Assembly (NCBI GenBank): GCA_014360745.1
Contig: JACIWY010000141.1
Coordinates: 1 to 8,380 of the forward strand
Reading direction: 5' to 3'
DNA from: Chloroflexota bacterium
GTDB lineage: Bacteria > Chloroflexota > Anaerolineae > UBA1429
DNA: 8,380 bases
Both the position numbers and the translations under genes were made by a program. The notes beneath the pieces were generated by a model, which saw only the letters and a program-made list of their open reading frames with translations, had not been told where the DNA came from and ran no database searches. This document shows, one piece after another, positions 5,538-8,380 of the stretch (position 1 is its first letter; every line of letters starts with the position of its first letter).

Positions 5538-7489
5538 TGGGCGGAAAGGTATTGGTTGTTTTCATGCCTCGAGGGATCGCGCGGGCGTTGATATCGTTCA
5601 TGATGCTGGCCGCCTTGCTGGTGGCCCTGGTGGGCGCCGCTTTCCTGGCGTACAACGTCTATTACGCCGGGCGCATTTTCGCGGGGGTGAGCATCCAGGG
5701 GGTACAGGTGGGCGGGCTCTACCCGGCGCAGGCTTGGCAACGGCTGCACGCCGCGCTAGATGGCGCCTGCTATCCCTATATCCGGCTGCACAGCAGCGAA
5801 GGCGAATGGACATTGAGCACCCGTGATCTAGGGGCGAGGATCGACCTAGAGGAAGCGGTGCGCCGGGCTTTTCTTTTGGGCCGCCGGGGCGTCTTTCGCG
5901 AGGATATGATAGCGCGGCTCAAGCTATTGTGGTGGGGTTACCGGATCGTGCCTCCCTTTTATCTGGAACCCGGCGAAGCGCTCGTCCCTTTGCGCTCGGT
6001 GGCCCGCGAGGCAGGGCATCCAGCGCGCAAAGCCCAGTTGTGGGTCGCTGGGTTGCAAGCGCAGACCGATACTTCGCAGGTAGGCCGCGAGATGGATGTG
6101 GAGGCGACGCGCCAGGCCATCGAACGAGCGGTGCAAGATGCCCTGGGCGATTCGGGGTGGGCGGAGAGGCCGCGCATCTTGAACATTTTCGATCTGAGTG
6201 AGGCCTATGTGCGCGCCGAGTTGCCCTCGGCGGTGGGATCGAGCCCTTTCCCCATTGAGCCTATTGCGGTGCAGGTGGCTTTTCGCGAGATCGTGCCGCC
6301 GATTACCGAGGTCGAGGGCGGGCGCGAGCGGGCCGAGCAGATTTTGGCCGGCCCGGTGGAGGTCTTTTTTGTTTTCCCCGAGATCGCTCCCGATGGCGGT
6401 GAGGTCCCCTTATTGCGCCGTTGGGCGGCTGACCGCGCCATGCTCAATACATGGCTGACGGTACACCGCGAGGAAACGCCGAGCGGCACCCGCATGGTCG
6501 TGGATGTGGAGCGAACCGAGATCTCGCGTTGGTTAGCGGAGTTGGCCTTAGAGATCGAGCGCGCGCCGCGAGATGGCCGTTTTGATTATGACCCCGGAAC
6601 GGGGCAGGTGCGCGTGGTCGCACCCGGCCAAAACGGCTATGCTCTTGATCTGCCCTTGGCGACGGAGCGGGTTGCAGCGGCCTGTTTTGCATCGGCGGAT
6701 GGCCAGGGGCGTGTGGTGGAGTTGCCGGTGCACGTTATCCCCCCGCGGGTGACCTATGCAGAACTGGCCGCCATGGCGCCGTTAGCCTTGTTGGGCGAGG
6801 GCGAGAGCCGCTTCGCCGGCTCGACCGCCGAGCGTCTGCAAAATATTAAAACGGCCAGCTCGCGCTTTCACGGCGTGGCCGTGCCGGCCGACGGGGTCTT
6901 TTCTTTCCTGGCCCATTTGGGCATGGTGACCACGGCCAACGGCTATAGCGAGTCATGGGTCATCTATGGCGATCGCACTGTGCTAGGCCCCGGTGGCGGC
7001 GTCTGCCAGGTGAGCACCACCTGCTTCCGGGCGGCTTTTTGGGCCGGCTTGCCCATTGTGGAGCGCTGGCCCCATTCCTATCGCGTGGGCTGGTATGAGC
7101 CGCCTCTGGGGTTGGATGCTGCCGTGTTTCACCCCACTACGGACATGAAATTTCGCAACGACACCGGCGCGCCTTTGCTCATCCTTACCGAGGTGAACGA
7201 GGCGGAGGGCAGGTTAATCTTTCGTCTTTATGGACGGGCCACCGGCTGCAAAGTGACCCTGGAGGGGCCTGAGACAGGCGAGCCGACGCCGCCGGGCGAT
7301 CCGGTGTTCGAAGAGGACCCGACGCTGCCTGTGGGCACGCGCATCCTGGTCGAACGGGCCCGCGAGGGGGTGGATGTGACCCTGTATCGCATCATCGAGG
7401 TAAACGGCAGAAAGGGCGAACGCGAGCCTTTTGTCTCGCACTACAAGCCATGGCCCGCCCGTTATAAGGTGGGCACCAAAACCGAATAG
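5537..7489 (+). CDS. Membrane-anchored VanW-domain protein with PG_binding_4 domains and G5-like tail
   Basis: A 650-residue envelope protein. An uncleaved-looking hydrophobic anchor spans about residues 15-40 after basic residues. Two PG_binding_4-like regions follow (about 85-200 and 265-375; the second ends with GRFDYDPGTGQVRVVAPGQN). The VanW domain lies at about 430-566, with RLQNIKTASSRFHG, VPADGVFSF, GGGVCQVSTT (486-495), IVERWPHS and LDAAVFHP. The last 75 residues (GTRILVERAREGVDV and SHYKPWP) resemble a G5 domain. VanW occurs in some vancomycin-resistance clusters but most homologues, such as YoaR-type proteins, are chromosomal wall proteins of unknown role; resistance should not be inferred. 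The start is uncertain: GTG at 5537 overlaps the preceding stop but lacks a ribosome site, and ATG at 5564 has only AAAGG 14 bases away. Both leave the anchor intact. Confidence 0.88.
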   Translation: MGGKVLVVFMPRGIARALISFMMLAALLVALVGAAFLAYNVYYAGRIFAGVSIQGVQVGGLYPAQAWQRLHAALDGACYPYIRLHSSEGEWTLSTRDLGARIDLEEAVRRAFLLGRRGVFREDMIARLKLLWWGYRIVPPFYLEPGEALVPLRSVAREAGHPARKAQLWVAGLQAQTDTSQVGREMDVEATRQAIERAVQDALGDSGWAERPRILNIFDLSEAYVRAELPSAVGSSPFPIEPIAVQVAFREIVPPITEVEGGRERAEQILAGPVEVFFVFPEIAPDGGEVPLLRRWAADRAMLNTWLTVHREETPSGTRMVVDVERTEISRWLAELALEIERAPRDGRFDYDPGTGQVRVVAPGQNGYALDLPLATERVAAACFASADGQGRVVELPVHVIPPRVTYAELAAMAPLALLGEGESRFAGSTAERLQNIKTASSRFHGVAVPADGVFSFLAHLGMVTTANGYSESWVIYGDRTVLGPGGGVCQVSTTCFRAAFWAGLPIVERWPHSYRVGWYEPPLGLDAAVFHPTTDMKFRNDTGAPLLILTEVNEAEGRLIFRLYGRATGCKVTLEGPETGEPTPPGDPVFEEDPTLPVGTRILVERAREGVDVTLYRIIEVNGRKGEREPFVSHYKPWPARYKVGTKTE

Positions 7490-7522
7490 CAAGGGAAGCT
7501 TGGGCCACACCGCGCCGCGACA

Positions 7523-7536
7523 GATCCGGCCGGATC
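7523..7536. repeat. Perfect 14-bp palindrome between convergent genes
   Basis: GATCCGGCCGGATC is a perfect palindrome in the 52-nt gap between the VanW-protein stop and the acyltransferase stop. It could fold as a short hairpin with a GGCC loop. No T tract follows on either strand, so termination is only a guess from its position. Confidence 0.4.
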
Positions 7537-7541
7537 GATGG

Positions 7542-8231
7542 CTAGGGCATCGCGATCGTTTGGCGATACGTATCCAGGATGGCTTGGCGAACCCGGGCGC
7601 AAAAGGGCCGTAACCCTTGCCGTGGATCCATGTCCAAGGGCAGGTAAAGTGGTTCCCCGACGAGTACCCTCCTTTTAGAGGGCACTACGGTCAGAGGATA
7701 TACGGGCAGCGGGGTTCGGCCAAGCTCTTGATAGCGATAGGAGACCCAACAATATCCCAGGCCAAAAGGGCGTATACCGGTGTCGGGATCCCCTTCCTGT
7801 TCCGGATCTTCGGGGAAGATGAGCAGCGAACGTCCCCGGCGCAGGAATTCGATGCTATGCGGGATGCTCCGGTCAAAGAGGCCGTTTTCCTTATGTACTG
7901 GGATCGGTTGTAATGCGCGGATGAGCGATACGGCCACGACGCTCAGCGCAGCGGATATCGCTTGGCCAAAGCGTCCGCGCAGGCCGAGGACGGGCTCCAC
8001 AAAATCGGCGAACAGATAGGCGGGGGCGAGGCGATAATCGCACATCTCGGCCACGACCCAAGGGTGGAACCGCACGGGCAACGAGAGGATGCATTGGATC
8101 GGGCCGATATGGCCGACATGGTTAGCGACATACAGGGCGGCGCCCCTTGGCGGCAGGCCTTCCAAGCCGACCCCACGGTAACGAAACAATATGCCGAGCA
8201 GGCGTAGGATGTGGTAAAAGAAGTTGCTCAT
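7542..8231 (-). CDS. PlsC-like 1-acylglycerol-phosphate acyltransferase family protein, altered HX4D motif
   Basis: A 229-residue protein with the PlsC/LPLAT fold. Block I is VANHVGHIGP (35-44) and block III is LLIFPEDPEQEGDP (136-149), matching the NHxSxxDP and FPEGtrs motifs of enzymes that move acyl chains to lysophosphatidate or similar acceptors at the inner membrane face. The catalytic pair in this family is His and Asp in H-x4-D; here His38 is present but the Asp position is Gly43 (codon GGC). It therefore may be inactive, use another residue, or belong to a branch with a different mechanism. An amphipathic start (MSNFFYHILRLLGILF) suits membrane association. The ATG is 9 nt after the aminotransferase stop, without a clear ribosome site, so coupled translation is likely. 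The charged DPDTGIRPFGLGY loop lies where the acceptor phosphate is usually bound. Confidence 0.78.
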   Translation of the reverse strand: MSNFFYHILRLLGILFRYRGVGLEGLPPRGAALYVANHVGHIGPIQCILSLPVRFHPWVVAEMCDYRLAPAYLFADFVEPVLGLRGRFGQAISAALSVVAVSLIRALQPIPVHKENGLFDRSIPHSIEFLRRGRSLLIFPEDPEQEGDPDTGIRPFGLGYCWVSYRYQELGRTPLPVYPLTVVPSKRRVLVGEPLYLPLDMDPRQGLRPFCARVRQAILDTYRQTIAMP

Positions 8232-8240
8232 GGTGTTTGT

Positions 8241-8380
8241 TTAACCGTGGGCGGCCAGATAGCGCTCCAGCCGCATGAGTCCCTCGGCGATATTCTCCAG
8301 CGAATTGGCGTATGAGAAGCGCAGATACCCCTCCCCATGGGGGCCAAAGTCGATGCCCGGCGTAACGCCGACATGAGCCT
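8241..8380 (-). CDS. Class I/II PLP-dependent aminotransferase, C-terminal end only
   Basis: The last 46 complete codons of a minus-strand gene that runs off the right edge. The translation holds the signature VTPGIDFGPHGEGYLRFS, followed by a helix ending LERYLAAHG and a TAA stop (8241-8243). This is the C-terminal signature of fold-type I aminotransferases such as aspartate or aromatic aminotransferases; the Arg in YLRFSYA is the residue that binds the alpha-carboxylate of the substrate. The PLP lysine and substrate-defining residues are outside the window, so the exact substrate cannot be given. It lies 9 nt upstream of the acyltransferase on the same strand and probably shares its transcript. 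Confidence 0.9.
   Translation of the reverse strand, partial: AHVGVTPGIDFGPHGEGYLRFSYANSLENIAEGLMRLERYLAAHG

Noticed and set aside
2233..6976. Two GCGATCGC octamers (2233-2240 and 6969-6976), like the cyanobacterial HIP1 element
   Set aside because: Only two copies, both inside coding sequence of a GC-rich genome; no sign of over-representation.
5537..7489. Vancomycin resistance determinant
   Set aside because: VanW domains are widespread in chromosomal wall proteins; no VanH/A/X, VanS or VanR genes are near, so resistance is not supported.
1..8380. CRISPR array, tRNA, rRNA, transposase or attachment site
   Set aside because: No regularly spaced direct repeats, cloverleaf-like sequence, or recombinase-type protein was found.

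Overview
The window is a GC-rich bacterial chromosomal segment with tightly packed genes. The gene types (an ACR3-type transporter, a tungsten/molybdenum-pterin aldehyde oxidoreductase with a four-cluster ferredoxin, a VanW/PG_binding_4/G5-like wall protein) together with a TTG start, GTG starts and a GTGCC...GGCAC palindrome suggest a thermophilic or anaerobic Chloroflexota-like organism. That assignment is an inference from gene content and style; no marker gene is present.

Layout. (1) 1-279: a rho-independent terminator of an off-window gene, then a structured leader containing a possible small cysteine-rich ORF. (2) 280-1762, plus strand: an ACR3/BASS-fold transporter and, 88 nt later, a MoaD-like beta-grasp protein; a stable hairpin lies in the gap. 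(3) 1763-1839: a short convergent gap filled by a long inverted repeat whose outer arms contain the stop codons of both flanking genes. (4) 1840-4352, minus strand: a two-gene operon, a polyferredoxin followed by an AOR-family catalytic subunit, overlapping by one base (TGATG). (5) 4353-4748: a 396-nt divergent promoter region. (6) 4749-7489, plus strand: a DUF34/NIF3-family protein and a membrane-anchored VanW-domain protein, coupled by a one-base overlap. (7) 7490-7541: a convergent gap with a perfect 14-bp palindrome. (8) 7542-8380, minus strand: a PlsC-like acyltransferase that follows the 3' end of a class I aminotransferase.

How the genes fit together. The polyferredoxin and AOR subunit almost certainly form one redox enzyme resembling AorA/AorB-type or BamC/BamB-type modules: the large subunit carries the tungstopterin and one [4Fe-4S] cluster, the small subunit four more. 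The MoaD-like gene, convergent to it, would fit with pterin-cofactor maturation, except that it lacks the C-terminal Gly-Gly needed for thiocarboxylation. The transporter ends up beside the cofactor gene rather than beside a visible arsR or arsC. The NIF3/VanW pair and the aminotransferase/acyltransferase pair look like ordinary housekeeping or envelope genes, but the acyltransferase has lost the catalytic Asp of its H-x4-D motif.

No CRISPR array, tRNA, rRNA, transposase or phage gene was seen. The most notable observations are the MoaD-like protein without Gly-Gly, the acyltransferase with Gly in place of the catalytic Asp, the polyferredoxin/AOR module, the stop-codon-spanning inverted repeat, and the cysteine-rich leader ORF overlapping the transporter start.
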